Shown: positions 9,273 through 22,559 of the stretch, piece after piece
Position numbering within the stretch: the first letter of the stretch is position 1
How the letters are laid out: every line of letters starts with the position of its first letter
Source of the DNA: Gammaproteobacteria bacterium RIFCSPHIGHO2_12_FULL_63_22
Lineage (GTDB): Bacteria; Pseudomonadota; Gammaproteobacteria; Xanthomonadales; Xanthomonadaceae
Assembly: GCA_001801685.1 (NCBI GenBank)
Contig: MGYJ01000026.1
Location: 1 to 64,000, forward strand
Direction: 5' to 3'
Length of the DNA stretch: 64,000 nt
Notes under the pieces: generated by a model
What the model was told of the DNA's origin: nothing
Database searches by the model: none
Seen by the model: the letters and a program-made list of their open reading frames with translations, nothing else
Made by a program: the position numbers and the translations under genes

Positions 9273-9304
9273 AAAGACTTGAAACGTGCCGCTTTGAATC
9301 CGGG

Positions 9305-9380
<76 letters not shown>

Positions 9381-9398
9381 ACCGAAAGGAGAACGCGA

Positions 9399-9427
9399 AT
9401 TTTAGCGATGGCTCGGGCGCTCGTCAA
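9399..9427 (-). promoter_or_regulatory. Sigma-70 promoter of the tRNA-Ala/tRNA-Glu unit
   Basis: On the minus strand TTGACG (9422-9427) and TAAAAT (9399-9404) are 17 bases apart. The -10 is followed directly by TCGCG, a GC-rich discriminator, and the mature tRNA-Ala begins 18 bases after the -10. The -35 overlaps the stop codon of the upstream DUF1249 gene. Confidence 0.8.
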
Positions 9428-9912
9428 GCGAACGCGACACTTGCCTCGTCGGCAGCCTCCAGCGGAACCAGGGTGTGCGGGCCGTGACCCTGCCCGACCA
9501 GGTAGTCCAGCCACTTGTTGAGGAAGCTGTTCATGCGCAGGCGATGGCCGAACATCACCTTCGGGGAAGGATGCAGGCCCAGAACATCCTGCCAGTGGCG
9601 ACCGATGTAGCAGTGCGTCACTTCGGCCTGGCGCGCATCGCGGTAAATGCGGACGTAGGCCGACGGATCGGGCTGGCCCGTGACGGGGTCGTTCATGCGG
9701 TAGCTGAGCCGAAGCTCCAGTGTATAGGGATGGACTTCGAGTACTTCCACCACCAGGTCCAGTCCGTTTGCGCAGCGCGACAGATAGGCGCCGGGCGCGA
9801 GTTCGCGCAGGTCCAGCAGTCGCGCCATGCGCTGGTAATTTTCGCCGTACAAGCCCATCAGCCAGCTCAGGCGGCTGAAAGACGGTAGTTCCCGGGGTCG
9901 AAAAACGGGCAT
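9424..9912 (-). CDS. DUF1249 domain-containing protein (YqiB-like)
   Basis: This 162-residue soluble protein matches the DUF1249/YqiB family as I recall it: an N-terminal LSWLMGLYGENYQRMARLL stretch, a central beta-rich part with LEVHPYTLELRLSYRM, and a C-terminal NSFLNKWLDYLVGQGH. The function is unknown. In enterobacteria yqiB sits next to cpdA, which is not visible here. The gene stands alone, upstream of the tRNA-Ala promoter and about 65 bases from the end of ppsR. Confidence 0.82.
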   Translation of the reverse strand: MPVFRPRELPSFSRLSWLMGLYGENYQRMARLLDLRELAPGAYLSRCANGLDLVVEVLEVHPYTLELRLSYRMNDPVTGQPDPSAYVRIYRDARQAEVTHCYIGRHWQDVLGLHPSPKVMFGHRLRMNSFLNKWLDYLVGQGHGPHTLVPLEAADEASVAFA

Positions 9913-9978
9913 GGATCGATGCTAGCACGGGCATTGAAAAAGGCCAGAGAGGCTTGCCCCTCCGCTCTCACGCCTGAT

Positions 9979-10800
9979 TCAGAACATGTGACGATGTATA
10001 CCGAATTGCGCCAGTACCTTGCTCGCGATCTCTTCGATCGAGGTGTGCGTGGTGCTCAGGTTGGGCAGTTGCTCCGACCGGAACAGCATCTCCGCCAGCG
10101 CCACTTCCTTGCGGCATTGCTCGATGGTCGCGTAGCGCGAGCCGGGTTTGCGCTCCGTGCGAATCTGCTGCAGGCGGATCGGGTCGATGGTCAGGCCGAA
10201 CAGCTTGCGTTTGTGCTTCTTGAGCTGGCGCGGCAATTCGTCGGCGGACAGGTCGTCCTCGGTCAAGGGGTAATTGGCCGCCTTCACGCCGTAGTGCAGC
10301 GCAAGGTAGAGGCAGGTCGGCGTCTTGCCCGATCGCGACACACCCACCAGGATCAGGTCGGCCTCGTGATAGTCGAGGTCGATGCCATCGTCGTGCGTCA
10401 GCGCGTAATTGGTGGCATTGATGCGCGCCTCGTAGGCAGCGAAATCCACCATGCCGTGCGCACGGCCCATTCGCGGCTGGCGTTTGGTGCCCAGTTCCAG
10501 TTCCAGTGGCAGGATGAACGGCGCAAAGATATCCAGCATTAGCGCCCCGCTTTCCACCAGGATCGCGCTCAGCTCCTGGTCCACGGCTGAATTGACGACG
10601 ATCGGACGCACGCCTGCCTGCTCGCCGGCAAGACGGATTTCATTCGCGGCTGCCAGCGCCTTGTCGCGGGTGTCCACGAACGGGATGCGCAAGGTGCGGA
10701 AATCGGTTCCAGTGAACTGGGTAAGCAGGCTGTGGCCGATGGTTTCGGCCGTGATTCCGGTGCCGTCGGAGATGAAGAAAACAGGTCTGGGCTGGGTCAT
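9979..10800 (-). CDS. ppsR: Phosphoenolpyruvate synthase regulatory protein (PSRP kinase/pyrophosphorylase)
   Basis: This 273-residue DUF299-family protein carries [12 protein letters not shown] at the N terminus and the P-loop VGVSRSGKT near residue 155. The family inactivates PEP synthase by ADP-dependent phosphorylation of a threonine beside the catalytic histidine and reactivates it by phosphate-dependent removal. It is divergent from ppsA, its target, across 127 bases, which is the usual arrangement. The start at MTQPRPVFF matches the family; upstream in-frame codons belong to a shadow of ppsA. Confidence 0.95.
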   Translation of the reverse strand: MTQPRPVFFISDGTGITAETIGHSLLTQFTGTDFRTLRIPFVDTRDKALAAANEIRLAGEQAGVRPIVVNSAVDQELSAILVESGALMLDIFAPFILPLELELGTKRQPRMGRAHGMVDFAAYEARINATNYALTHDDGIDLDYHEADLILVGVSRSGKTPTCLYLALHYGVKAANYPLTEDDLSADELPRQLKKHKRKLFGLTIDPIRLQQIRTERKPGSRYATIEQCRKEVALAEMLFRSEQLPNLSTTHTSIEEIASKVLAQFGIHRHMF

Positions 10801-10858
10801 GGGCTTCCGCCTGCGTGCCAGGGCACATTGTGCCCCAGCTGCCCGACGCAAGGTTTGC

Positions 10859-10888
10859 TTGTCGCTGGGTTGCCCGGGGCGAGATAAT
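10859..10888 (+). promoter_or_regulatory. Candidate ppsA promoter
   Basis: TTGTCG (10859-10864) and GATAAT (10883-10888) are separated by 18 bases in the ppsR-ppsA divergent region, and the ppsA start lies 39 bases beyond the -10. The -10 is good and the -35 is weak. Confidence 0.5.
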
Positions 10889-10927
10889 GGCGGTCTTGGT
10901 TCTTCGCCCCGTCTTTTGGAGTCCGCC

Positions 10928-13300
10928 TTGAGCGCCCACGTCCTTTGGCTGCACCAGCTGCGCATGTCCGACCTGGCCCAGGTCGGCGGCAAGAATTCCT
11001 CGCTGGGCGAGATGATCGGACACCTGGGAGAACTCGGCGTCAGCGTGCCTGGCGGCTTCGCAACCACGGCGGACGCCTTCATCGAGTTCGTCGAGTTCAA
11101 CAACCTGTACCAGCGAATCGTCGACCGACTCGCCTCGCTCGACATCGAGGACGTGGACGCGTTGGTACAAGCGGGCAAGGAGATTCGCAGCTGGATCATC
11201 GCGGCACCGCTGCAGCCCGCACTGGAATCAGCCGTGCGCGAGGCCTATGCACGGCTTTGCGAGGAAGCAGGCAGCGCGGACATCGCTGTCGCGGTGCGTT
11301 CTTCCGCCACGGCGGAAGACCTGCCCGATGCCAGCTTTGCCGGCCAGCAGGAAACCTATCTCAATGTCACCGGCATCGAGGAAGTGTTGCTGAAGATTCG
11401 CGAGGTATTCGCGTCCCTCTACAACGACCGCGCCATCGCCTACCGCGTGCACCATGGCTTCAAGCACGAGGAAGTCCATGTGTCGGCCGGCGTGCAGCTG
11501 ATGGTGCGCTCGGACGTCGGCGCGTCGGGCGTCTTGTTCACGCTGGATACCGAATCTGGTTTTCGCGATGTCGTCTTCATCACCTCGAGCTACGGACTGG
11601 GCGAGATGGTCGTGCAGGGCGCGGTCAATCCCGACGAGTTCTACGTGTACAAGCCCACCCTGCGCGAAGGCCGCCACGCGGTGCTGCGCCGAACCCTGGG
11701 CAGCAAGCTGATCCGGATGGTCTATTCCGATGTTGATGGGGAGCGCGTGCGCACCGAGGAAACGCCGGCGGCGCTGCGTTCGCAGTTCTCGATCAACGAC
11801 GCCGATGTCGAGGAACTTGCGCGGCAGTCACTGGTGATCGAACAACACTATGGCCGGCCGATGGACATCGAGTGGGCGAAGGACGGCCACACCGGCAAGC
11901 TGTACATCGTGCAGGCCCGCCCCGAGACGGTGAAGTCGCGCGGCAAGGTCACGCAGATCGAGCGCTACCACCTGTCCGGCCGTGGACCGGTACTCGTCGA
12001 GGGTCGTTCCATCGGCCATCGCATCGGCGCCGGCAAGGCTCGCGTCGTGCGTGGCATCGACCAGATGAACCAGTTCCAGGCCGGCGACGTACTGGTGGCC
12101 GACATGACCGACCCCGACTGGGAACCGATCATGAAACGCGCCTCGGCCATCGTCACCAATCGCGGCGGCCGCACCTGCCATGCCGCCATCATCGCCCGCG
12201 AACTGGGCGTGCCTGCGGTGGTCGGCTGCGGTGACGCCACCGATCGCATCGCCGACGGCGCGGAAGTGACCATCAGCTGCGCCGAAGGTGATACCGGCTT
12301 CATCTACGAAGGTTTGCTGGCGTTCGAAAAGATCACCACCGACCTCGACAACATGCCGCCGGCGCCGCTCAAGATCATGATGAACGTCGGCAATCCGGAG
12401 CGCGCGTTCGACTTCGCACAGTTGCCCAACCAGGGCATCGGCCTGGCTCGCCTGGAATTCATCATCGCGCGCCAGATTGGCGTGCACCCCAAGGCACTGA
12501 TCGAATACGACAAGCAGCCGGCAGCGCTGAAGCAGCAGATCGACACGCTGATCGCCGGCTACGCGAGCCCGGTGCATTTCTACGTCGAGCGATTGGTCGA
12601 GGGCATTGCAACGCTGTCGGCGGCGTTCGCGCCGCAGACGGTCATCGTCCGCCTGTCCGACTTCAAGTCCAATGAATACGCCGGCCTGGTCGGTGGCGCG
12701 CAGTACGAGCCGCACGAAGAAAACCCGATGATCGGTTTCCGCGGCGCATCGCGCTATGTGGATCCGAGTTTCGCCGACTGCTTCGCGCTGGAATGCCAGG
12801 CGGTGAAGAAAGTGCGCGACGTGATGGGCCTGACCAATTGCTGGATCATGATTCCCTTCGTTCGCACGCTGGATGAAGGCCGCAAGGTCATCGATGTGCT
12901 CGCGAAGAACGGCTTGAAGCGCGGCGAGAACGGCCTGAAGGTCATCATGATGTGCGAGGTGCCCTCGAACGCACTGCTCGCCGATGAGTTCCTGGACATC
13001 TTCGATGGCTTCTCGATCGGCTCCAACGACTTGACCCAGTTGACCCTCGGCCTCGACCGCGATTCCGCCGTTGTCGCGCACCTGTTCGACGAACGCGACG
13101 CCGCGGTGAAGAAGCTGCTATCCATGGCCATCCAGGCGGCGCGGGCCAAGGGCAAGTACATCGGCATCTGCGGCCAGGGTCCGTCCGACCATCCGGACCT
13201 CGCCGATTGGCTGATGGCGCAAGGCATCGAGTCGGTATCGCTGAACCCTGACACCGTCGTCGACACCTGGCTGCGCCTGGCCAAGATCAAGGCTGGCTAA
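10928..13300 (+). CDS. ppsA: Phosphoenolpyruvate synthase (pyruvate, water dikinase)
   Basis: This 790-residue enzyme converts pyruvate, ATP and water to PEP, AMP and phosphate for gluconeogenesis. An N-terminal nucleotide-binding domain opens with [12 protein letters not shown]. The phospho-carrier histidine lies in GGRTCHAAI (about residue 418), and the PEP-binding barrel ends with [11 protein letters not shown] and [11 protein letters not shown]. The start is placed at TTG 10928, because [14 protein letters not shown] then aligns with the usual N terminus and a GGAG lies 6 bases upstream; the first ATG would cut off 12 conserved residues. It is probably controlled post-translationally by the divergent ppsR product. 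Confidence 0.96.
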   Translation: MSAHVLWLHQLRMSDLAQVGGKNSSLGEMIGHLGELGVSVPGGFATTADAFIEFVEFNNLYQRIVDRLASLDIEDVDALVQAGKEIRSWIIAAPLQPALESAVREAYARLCEEAGSADIAVAVRSSATAEDLPDASFAGQQETYLNVTGIEEVLLKIREVFASLYNDRAIAYRVHHGFKHEEVHVSAGVQLMVRSDVGASGVLFTLDTESGFRDVVFITSSYGLGEMVVQGAVNPDEFYVYKPTLREGRHAVLRRTLGSKLIRMVYSDVDGERVRTEETPAALRSQFSINDADVEELARQSLVIEQHYGRPMDIEWAKDGHTGKLYIVQARPETVKSRGKVTQIERYHLSGRGPVLVEGRSIGHRIGAGKARVVRGIDQMNQFQAGDVLVADMTDPDWEPIMKRASAIVTNRGGRTCHAAIIARELGVPAVVGCGDATDRIADGAEVTISCAEGDTGFIYEGLLAFEKITTDLDNMPPAPLKIMMNVGNPERAFDFAQLPNQGIGLARLEFIIARQIGVHPKALIEYDKQPAALKQQIDTLIAGYASPVHFYVERLVEGIATLSAAFAPQTVIVRLSDFKSNEYAGLVGGAQYEPHEENPMIGFRGASRYVDPSFADCFALECQAVKKVRDVMGLTNCWIMIPFVRTLDEGRKVIDVLAKNGLKRGENGLKVIMMCEVPSNALLADEFLDIFDGFSIGSNDLTQLTLGLDRDSAVVAHLFDERDAAVKKLLSMAIQAARAKGKYIGICGQGPSDHPDLADWLMAQGIESVSLNPDTVVDTWLRLAKIKAG

Positions 13301-13305
13301 CCGGC

Positions 13306-14184
13306 ATGATGGAAAGAACCACCCGCCTGTTCGAAAGCTGGATGAGCAGCGCGCTCGAGCACGACTGGGTGTGGCGCATCCTGGTTGCCATCGCCATGGC
13401 CGTGGTCGGCCTGTGGCTGGCGCGCTGGCTGGCCCGCCTGCTCGATCGCCTGATGGTTCGCTTTGCGGTCGAAGACATCATGCGCAACTTCCTGCGCAAC
13501 CTCGCCTACGCGATCGCGCTGGTCATCGTCTTCATCGCGGCGCTGGATTTCGCCGGGGTTCCAACCACGTCCTTGCTGGCGGTGGTGGGCGCGGCCGGCC
13601 TCGCCATCGGCCTCGCGCTGAAGGACTCATTGTCCAATATCGCTTCCGGCGTCATGTTGATCGCGCTACGACCGTTCCGTGCCGGCGACAGCGTGCAGAT
13701 CGCGGGCCTCGAGGGTGTGGTGGAAAGCGTGCGGATCTTCCAGACGCGCATGCACACGTCCGACAACCGCGAAATAATCCTGCCCAACAGCCAGATCACC
13801 GCCGCGCCCATCATCAACTTCACCGGCCGCGGCGAACGACGCGTGGACGTGACGCTGCCCATGGCTTTCGGCGATGACCTGGCGGTGGTACGTGCGAGCT
13901 TGCTGGCGATCGCGCGCGCCAATCCGCGTGTCCACGAAACGCCTGCGCCGGAAGTGCTGGTCAGCGCCTTGGGCGAAGGCACGGTGTCCGTGCAGTTACG
14001 CGCCTGGACCGGTTCCCGGGAGCACGCCATCACCCAAGCGGAGTTGATGGAGGCGGTGTTGGCCGACTACACGCGGCGTGGAACTCGCGCGCCCCTGCCC
14101 CGTCGCGAGGTCCACGTGTTCCACCACGGCGGACCGGCCGAACCGGGCGCCGCGACTGACGAAGCGCTGAAGCCGGTCTTGTGA
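13306..14184 (+). CDS. Small-conductance mechanosensitive channel (MscS family)
   Basis: This is a 292-residue MscS-type protein. Three hydrophobic segments occupy roughly residues 25-50, 65-85 and 90-112. The pore-lining third helix is GAAGLAIGLALKDSLSNIASG, followed by the beta-domain start ALRPFRAGDSVQIAG and the C-terminal vestibule. It should open under membrane tension to release solutes on hypo-osmotic shock. It starts 5 bases after ppsA, so it may be read through from ppsA. The start could be either of two adjacent ATG codons. Confidence 0.92.
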   Translation: MMERTTRLFESWMSSALEHDWVWRILVAIAMAVVGLWLARWLARLLDRLMVRFAVEDIMRNFLRNLAYAIALVIVFIAALDFAGVPTTSLLAVVGAAGLAIGLALKDSLSNIASGVMLIALRPFRAGDSVQIAGLEGVVESVRIFQTRMHTSDNREIILPNSQITAAPIINFTGRGERRVDVTLPMAFGDDLAVVRASLLAIARANPRVHETPAPEVLVSALGEGTVSVQLRAWTGSREHAITQAELMEAVLADYTRRGTRAPLPRREVHVFHHGGPAEPGAATDEALKPVL

Positions 14185-14211
14185 GCCCGCAGCTGTGCGC
14201 GCGGCGATGCG

Positions 14212-14784
14212 TCAGGACTTCTGCCCGCCCAGCTTGCCCATGAACTGGCGGTAGTAAGCGAGCTCGTTTACTGATTCGCGAATGTCTGCCATGGCCGTGT
14301 GGCTGCCGGCCTTGGCGAAACCATTCACCAGTTCAGGCGACCAGCGCCGCGAGAGTTCCTTCAAGGTGCTCACGTCGAGGTTGCGATAGTGGAAATAGCG
14401 TTCCAGTCGCGGCATCAGCCGGACCAGGAAGCGCCGGTCCTGGCAGATCGAATTTCCGCAGATCGGCGACTTGCCGGCAGGCACCCAGTGCGCCAGGAAG
14501 TCCACGGTCAGCGCTTCCGCCTGCGCGAGGCTGACCTCACTGGCGAGCACCTTGTCCCAGAGCCCGGACTTGCGGTGCGTGCCGCGGTTCCAGTCATCCA
14601 TGGCTTCAAGTCGTTCCAGCGGATGACGGATGGCCAAGTCCGGCCCTTCCGCGAGCACGTTCAAGTCCTGGTCGGTGACCAGGGTTGCGATCTCGATGAT
14701 CGAATCGGTGTCCGGATCGAGACCGGTCATTTCCAGGTCGATCCAGATCAGCCGGGTGTCATTGGTCGGGGGCGTCGAGCTCAT
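14212..14784 (-). CDS. orn: Oligoribonuclease
   Basis: This 190-residue DEDDh-type 3'-5' exonuclease degrades di- to oligoribonucleotides and clears pGpG, the product of c-di-GMP hydrolysis. Motif I is [10 protein letters not shown] near residues 14-23, motif II includes [10 protein letters not shown], and the terminal HTAMADI carries the catalytic His and Asp. The start at MSSTPPTND was preferred over an ATG 33 bases upstream because the family begins just before the DLEMTGL motif. It is divergent from the DUF2721 gene and convergent with the mscS-like gene. Orn activity is relevant to the EAL protein encoded at 25435-29280. Confidence 0.96.
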   Translation of the reverse strand: MSSTPPTNDTRLIWIDLEMTGLDPDTDSIIEIATLVTDQDLNVLAEGPDLAIRHPLERLEAMDDWNRGTHRKSGLWDKVLASEVSLAQAEALTVDFLAHWVPAGKSPICGNSICQDRRFLVRLMPRLERYFHYRNLDVSTLKELSRRWSPELVNGFAKAGSHTAMADIRESVNELAYYRQFMGKLGGQKS

Positions 14785-14840
14785 GCGTTTCCGGTACGGC
14801 GAAAGATGCGCCATCATACTTCAGCCCTTCGAGAGCCCCC

Positions 14841-15302
14841 ATGTCACCCAATAGCGCGCTGGACCATTACCAGATCCTTACCTCCCTGCTCGCCCCGGCC
14901 TTGTTCCTGGCGGCGACCGGATCGCTGCTGGTTTCCGCCAACAACCGGCTGGCGCGCGTCGTGGACCGCTTGCGCGTGCTGATCGCGCTCTGGCCGACGA
15001 TCCAGCCGCCGCAGCGGGATGGACTCGAAATGCAGATCGCACGGCATCGCCGCCGCAGCCGCTATGTGCTGCATGCCTGCGTGTTGTTGTACTGCGCAGT
15101 GGGAGGATTCGTCGGCACCAGCCTGGCCCTGGCGGTGGACGCCTACAGCGGCTTCCGCTTGCCCATCCTGCCCACCGGAATGGCCGTGGTGGGCGTGCTG
15201 TGCCTGCTGGGCGCCAGCGTGTACCTGGGTTTGGAAGTCAGCCTGGCGGTGCGCAGCTTTGACGAGGAACTCGACCTCGACCTGGAACGGCGGACGGACT
15301 AG
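14841..15302 (+). CDS. DUF2721 domain-containing membrane protein
   Basis: This 153-residue membrane protein has an N-terminal hydrophobic segment carrying LTSLLAPALFLAATGSLL and two more segments near residues 75-95 and 105-130. The NNRLARVVDRLR stretch after the first helix is typical of DUF2721. Its function is unknown. Its stop codon shares the palindrome CTAG with the stop of the convergent tadA. Confidence 0.8.
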   Translation: MSPNSALDHYQILTSLLAPALFLAATGSLLVSANNRLARVVDRLRVLIALWPTIQPPQRDGLEMQIARHRRRSRYVLHACVLLYCAVGGFVGTSLALAVDAYSGFRLPILPTGMAVVGVLCLLGASVYLGLEVSLAVRSFDEELDLDLERRTD

Positions 15303-15811
15303 GCCTGCGTCGTGCGTTTGCGGCGGAAGTAGTCTCGCAGGGCGAGCCCTGCTTCTTCGGCCAAGGGTCCACGATCGATCTGCACGCGATGGTTGTGGCG
15401 CGGGTCCGCCAGCAAGTCGAACACGCTGCCACAGGCGCCCGTCTTGGGGTCGCTGGCGGCATACACGACGCGCGCCACCCGCGCGTGCACCATCGCCATC
15501 GCGCACATGGCGCAGGGTTCCAGCGTCACGTACAGGGTGCAGCCGGTCAGCCGGTGATTGCCCAGGCGCGATCCCGCCCTGCGCATGGCCACGATCTCTG
15601 CATGCGCGGTGGGGTCGTGTTCGGTGATATTGCGGTTCCAACCTTCCGCGAGCAATTCGCCCTCGGCGTCCACCAGTAACGCACCCACTGGAATCTCGTC
15701 GTCCTCGCGCTCGGCGCGGTCTGCCAGTTGCAGCGCGCGGCGCATCCAGCCGAGATCGGTTTCATCCCAGCCAGTGGCAGCGGCATCGGCAATGACGGGC
15801 CGGTCGACCAA
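15299..15811 (-). CDS. tadA: tRNA-specific adenosine deaminase
   Basis: This 170-residue zinc deaminase converts A34 to inosine in the tRNA-Arg(ACG) wobble position. The catalytic HAE is at residues 70-72 and the zinc ligands PCAMC at 99-103, the standard cytidine/deoxycytidylate deaminase signature. The start lies 5 bases after guaA, so it is probably co-transcribed with guaB-guaA. The gene ends convergently against DUF2721 with overlapping stop codons. Confidence 0.94.
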   Translation of the reverse strand: MVDRPVIADAAATGWDETDLGWMRRALQLADRAEREDDEIPVGALLVDAEGELLAEGWNRNITEHDPTAHAEIVAMRRAGSRLGNHRLTGCTLYVTLEPCAMCAMAMVHARVARVVYAASDPKTGACGSVFDLLADPRHNHRVQIDRGPLAEEAGLALRDYFRRKRTTQA

Positions 15812-15816
15812 TCAAC

Positions 15817-17385
15817 TCACTCCCACTCGATCGTCGCTGGCGGTTTGCCACTTATGTCATAAACTACGCGAGATATACCACGTAACTCATTGATTATACG
15901 GTTAGAAACTGCGCCTAAAAGCTCGTAAGGCAGATGCGCCCAATGGGCTGTCATGAAATCCACCGTCTCCACCGCACGCAGCGCAATCACCCATTCGTAG
16001 GCGCGCGCGTCGCCGACCACGCCAACCGATCGCACCGGCAGGAACACCGCGAATGCCTGGCTGGTCTTGTCGTACCAACCCGACTTGCGCAGCTCGTCAA
16101 TGAAGATGGCATCTGCTTGCGCCAGTAAATGCGCAAACTCGGGCTTCACTTCACCCAGGATTCGGACGCCCAGTCCCGGCCCGGGGAACGGATGGCGATA
16201 AACCATCTCGCGCGGCAGGCCGAGCTCGACGCCGATGCGCCGCACCTCGTCCTTGAACAACTCGCGCAAGGGCTCGACCAATCCCAGCTTCATGTTCTCG
16301 GGCAGGCCGCCGACATTGTGGTGGCTCTTGATGACGTGGGCCTTGCCGGTCTTGCTGCCGGCCGACTCGATCACATCGGGATAGATCGTGCCCTGCGCCA
16401 GCCACTTAACGTCTTTCAGTTTCGAGGACTCTTCGTCGAAGATCTCGACGAACAGCCGGCCGATGATCTTGCGCTTGGCTTCGGGATCAGCCACGCCGGC
16501 GAGCGCTGAGAAATAGCGGTCCGCGGCATCCACGCGGATGACATTCAAGCCCATGTGCTCGGCGAACATCGCCATTACCTGGTCGCCCTCCTGCCAGCGC
16601 AGCAAGCCGGTATCCACGAACACGCAGGTCAGGCGATCGCCGATGGCCTTGTGCAGCAGTGCCGCGACCACCGACGAGTCGACGCCGCCAGACAGCCCGA
16701 GCAGCACGTTGTCGTCGCCGATCAGCGCGTGCACGCGCTCGATCTGGTCCTCGATAATGTTGGCTGCCGTCCACAGGGTCGCGCAGCCGCAGATGTCCAC
16801 GGCGAAGCGGCGCAGCATCGCCTCGCCCGATTTGGTGTGGGTGACTTCGGGATGGAACTGCACGCCGTACCAGCGACGTGCCTCGTCGGCCATGGCGATG
16901 ATCGGCACCGACTCGGTGCGCGCGGTGATGGTGAAGCCTGCCGGAATCTCCGTCACGCGGTCGCCGTGGCTCATCCAGACGTCGAGCCGCGGCGGTGAAC
17001 CGGCCTGGTCCTTCAGGCCGTCGAGCAGCGCGCACTCGGCGGTCACTTCGACTTCCGCGTGTCCGAATTCGCGATGGTGGCCACCCTCGGTTTCGCCACC
17101 GAGCTGCAGCGCCATCGTCTGCATGCCGTAGCAAATGCCCAGCAGTGGCACGCCGGCGTCGAAAACTTCCTGCGGCGCGCGCGGTGAACCGGCTTCCGTG
17201 GTCGATTCCGGGCCGCCCGACAGGATGATGCCCCTGGGTGCGAACCGGGCGATCTCGGCAGGATCATGGTCCCAGGCCCAGACCTCGCAATAGACGCCGA
17301 ACTCGCGAACCCGCCGGGCAATCAGCTGCGTGTACTGCGCACCAAAATCGAGGATCAGGATCTTGTCGCTATGGATATCGGTCAT
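15817..17385 (-). CDS. guaA: GMP synthase (glutamine-hydrolysing)
   Basis: This 522-residue enzyme aminates XMP to GMP with ATP and glutamine. The class I amidotransferase domain has the nucleophile Cys85 in GICYGMQ and the histidine in QFHPEVTHT. The ATP pyrophosphatase domain follows with the PP-loop GLSGGVDSS near residue 230, and the C-terminal dimerisation domain ends PPATIEWE. It lies 38 bases downstream of guaB, with tadA following after 5 bases, so guaB-guaA-tadA form one likely operon. Confidence 0.98.
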   Translation of the reverse strand: MTDIHSDKILILDFGAQYTQLIARRVREFGVYCEVWAWDHDPAEIARFAPRGIILSGGPESTTEAGSPRAPQEVFDAGVPLLGICYGMQTMALQLGGETEGGHHREFGHAEVEVTAECALLDGLKDQAGSPPRLDVWMSHGDRVTEIPAGFTITARTESVPIIAMADEARRWYGVQFHPEVTHTKSGEAMLRRFAVDICGCATLWTAANIIEDQIERVHALIGDDNVLLGLSGGVDSSVVAALLHKAIGDRLTCVFVDTGLLRWQEGDQVMAMFAEHMGLNVIRVDAADRYFSALAGVADPEAKRKIIGRLFVEIFDEESSKLKDVKWLAQGTIYPDVIESAGSKTGKAHVIKSHHNVGGLPENMKLGLVEPLRELFKDEVRRIGVELGLPREMVYRHPFPGPGLGVRILGEVKPEFAHLLAQADAIFIDELRKSGWYDKTSQAFAVFLPVRSVGVVGDARAYEWVIALRAVETVDFMTAHWAHLPYELLGAVSNRIINELRGISRVVYDISGKPPATIEWE

Positions 17386-17423
17386 TGGCCACTCGGTGGA
17401 AAAGGGACTGCGCCGCGCAGCGG

Positions 17424-20201
<2,778 letters not shown>

Positions 20202-20205
<4 letters not shown>

Positions 20206-20681
20206 GCGGCGCCCACTTCAGGCGGTGGTTCAAAGGCGGCGACGAGGAATCGCAGGCTCATCAAGGCGAACGCCAAGGGAAACGCCAGCATCGGCCACCA
20301 GCTCGGAATGCCGGGCACGAACCACGCTGGCAGTTCGCGCTCCATGCCGACCATGCCCCAGCCGTACCACGCCAGCAGGGCGCAGATCAGGGACGTGGCG
20401 ATTTGCGAAATCGCCCAGGCAACCCGGTGCCAGCGCGGCGACAACAGGCGTGGCAAGGCGTCGATGGCGATATGGCGACGTGTGCGGGTGGCACCCATTG
20501 CGCCGAGCAATGCCAACCAGAGCACGCCCATGCGGCCGACTGGCTCAGCCCACTCCAGGCCCGCGCCAAGAAAGACGCGCAAGCCGATCTGCACCAGCGC
20601 CAGCAAAAGCAAGGCGCCAAGCAATCCTGCGAGCAGGAAGTCTTCGGCGCGGTGCAATCCGCGCAATAGCCGGCCTGGCAC
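20202..20681 (-). CDS. TRAP transporter small permease, DctQ type
   Basis: This 159-residue protein has four hydrophobic segments, at about residues 12-32, 48-64, 85-105 and 125-150. The conserved RRHIAIDALPR loop follows the second helix, as in DctQ subunits. The start codon is GTG directly next to the dctP stop, with a GGAG 8 bases upstream. It forms the membrane complex with DctM. Confidence 0.9.
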
Positions 20682-21674
20682 TCAGCGGGCTCCGGCGTTG
20701 GCCTTGCGCAAGGCGGTCAGCATCGGCGTCGAAATGCGCTGCGCCGCTTCCATGTCGCGCGTAACCTGCGCACCGATCTGGCGCCAGCGGGCTGCTTCGG
20801 CGGCGTCGAGGGAGGTCACGACCAGGCCCTGCTTCTTCATCGCGGCAAGGGCTGCGGCGTCATCGCGCTTGATGTTGGCGTCCACGCGTTGGCCCGCCTT
20901 GCGGAATGCCGCGGTCAACACGGCCTGGTCGGCGGGGCTGAGTTTCTGCCAGGCTTTCAGGTCCATGACCACGTAGCCGACCACGAATGAAAGCGGCAGG
21001 TCGAGCATGGTCTTGAGCTTGCCGTGCCACTGCAGCGCCACCGCGCCGGATGGCGTGTTGGCGACGGTGTCCACCAGGCCGGTCTGCAGGCTGGTGAAGA
21101 CATCGCCCAGCGGCAACAGGATCGGACTGACGCCGCCCAGCTTGAAGGTGCGCTCGGCGATTTCGTCGTTCTGCGGAATCCACAACTTCGTCGCTGCCAT
21201 GTCCGCCTTGCTGCGCAGGGGACGCGTGCTCATCAGGTAGGCAAAGCCGACGTTCGCGGCCGTCAGCATCTTCATGCCCTTGGTCTCGAATCCGCGCGCA
21301 AGCAAGGGATCCACCTGCGGCCGCGCCTTCTCGAGCTGCGCCCAACCATCGAACTGGAACGGCAGGCTGTAGATGGCCGCATCGGGATACAAGGTTGCCA
21401 GCTCGCTGGACGTCAGCACCCCGCCCTGCAATTGGCCGAGGCGCATCTTGCGCAGCACAACGGAGTCCGAGCCCATCACGCCGCCCGGGTAGAACTTCAC
21501 CTGCACCCTGCCCTGCGCGCCGGTCTGGACTTCAGCTGCGGCGGCGCGCAGTTCGCGCATCCAGGACGAGCCTTCGGGGGCGATGGTGGCGATCTTGATC
21601 ACTTGCTGCGCGCCGGCAGGCAGCGCGAGCAACAGCAGGAAGGGAAACAACAGTCGACGCGTGAGGCGCTTCAT
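20682..21674 (-). CDS. TRAP transporter substrate-binding protein, DctP type
   Basis: This 330-residue periplasmic protein has a signal peptide (about residues 1-22, ending PAGAQQ). The mature part starts VIKIATIAPEGSSWM and has FYPGGVMGSD and GDVFTSLQTGLVDTVANTP, all typical of DctP. At the position where most TRAP binding proteins have the carboxylate-binding arginine (LRVP-like), this protein reads LWIP with Trp165, so an organic acid ligand is doubtful. Its ATG overlaps the tatT stop by 1 base. A co-encoded TatT lipoprotein suggests the TatPT type, proposed to handle hydrophobic ligands. Confidence 0.92.
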   Translation of the reverse strand: MKRLTRRLLFPFLLLLALPAGAQQVIKIATIAPEGSSWMRELRAAAAEVQTGAQGRVQVKFYPGGVMGSDSVVLRKMRLGQLQGGVLTSSELATLYPDAAIYSLPFQFDGWAQLEKARPQVDPLLARGFETKGMKMLTAANVGFAYLMSTRPLRSKADMAATKLWIPQNDEIAERTFKLGGVSPILLPLGDVFTSLQTGLVDTVANTPSGAVALQWHGKLKTMLDLPLSFVVGYVVMDLKAWQKLSPADQAVLTAAFRKAGQRVDANIKRDDAAALAAMKKQGLVVTSLDAAEAARWRQIGAQVTRDMEAAQRISTPMLTALRKANAGAR

Positions 21675-22537
21675 CAGAAATAGTCCTTGCCGCTTTCCAG
21701 CAGTTTCCGGGCGCGATCCTGCGCCAGGGTATTGGTGAGGGTCAGGCCGGGCGCCCGGGGGTCGGCGGCCAGCACTTCATTCAGGAGTCGATCGTGCAGC
21801 GCCTGGTCGAAAACCAGGCGCGCATAGAACTCAGCGAACAACGTCTTGGCGTACAAATTTCGGCCATTGGAGATCGCAATCGCTTTTTCGAACGACTGCC
21901 GCCCAACATCAGGCTTGCCTCCGATCGCTTCGGGACGCAGGGAGTTGAGCACGCCCAGGTAAACCCAGGCCTGGCCTTGATCGTGGCTGGCGTCGAGTTG
22001 CACCACGCGTTCGAGCAGGCTCTGGATCTTGGGCAGGTCGGCGATGGCGCCCCACTCTTCCGAATTGGCCTGCAGGTAGCCAGCCCAGCTCGAGGCGAGC
22101 ACGTACATCAACTCGACATTCGTATCGGCGGCCACCACGGCGGCGAATTTTTCCGGGTCGCCCTCAATCGCCGCACACAAGGGCGCATCCTGCAGGCACG
22201 TGGCAGTGCGCGCGTAACGGAAACTCTTCTCCGACAAGCGTCGCGCACGCAGCTTGTCGTCCCCGGTGAAGTTGCCCGCGTAGGCTCCATTCAATTTCGC
22301 CGCTGCCAGCAGGACCGAAGCATTGTCCTTTTCACCGGACTTCTGGCCCGCGACCAAGCTATCGAGCAGGAGCAGATAGGCGGGCAAACCGTCACGAACG
22401 GTCGCAGGGTCTTCGCTGTCGAGCACCGCTGCGCCCAGGTTGCGCGAGAAAGCGTCGCTGGCATTGCGAACCACGGAAGCACAACCTGCCAGGGCCAGGA
22501 CGGCCGCGACCAGCAGGAATTTGAGCCAGGGATTCAT
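21674..22537 (-). CDS. TRAP transporter TatT component (T-component lipoprotein)
   Basis: This 287-residue protein has a lipoprotein signal (LAGC, cysteine at residue 19) and a helical, TPR-like body with conserved WGAIADLPKIQSLLERVV and KTLFAEFYARLVFDQALH. It matches the TatT family described for Treponema pallidum, where TatT trimers associate with a TRAP binding protein. It is the first gene of the operon and overlaps dctP by 1 base, which supports the pairing. It is probably anchored to the periplasmic face of a membrane. Confidence 0.85.
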   Translation of the reverse strand: MNPWLKFLLVAAVLALAGCASVVRNASDAFSRNLGAAVLDSEDPATVRDGLPAYLLLLDSLVAGQKSGEKDNASVLLAAAKLNGAYAGNFTGDDKLRARRLSEKSFRYARTATCLQDAPLCAAIEGDPEKFAAVVAADTNVELMYVLASSWAGYLQANSEEWGAIADLPKIQSLLERVVQLDASHDQGQAWVYLGVLNSLRPEAIGGKPDVGRQSFEKAIAISNGRNLYAKTLFAEFYARLVFDQALHDRLLNEVLAADPRAPGLTLTNTLAQDRARKLLESGKDYF

Positions 22538-22559
22538 CGCGGCCGATTATCCCACGCGC

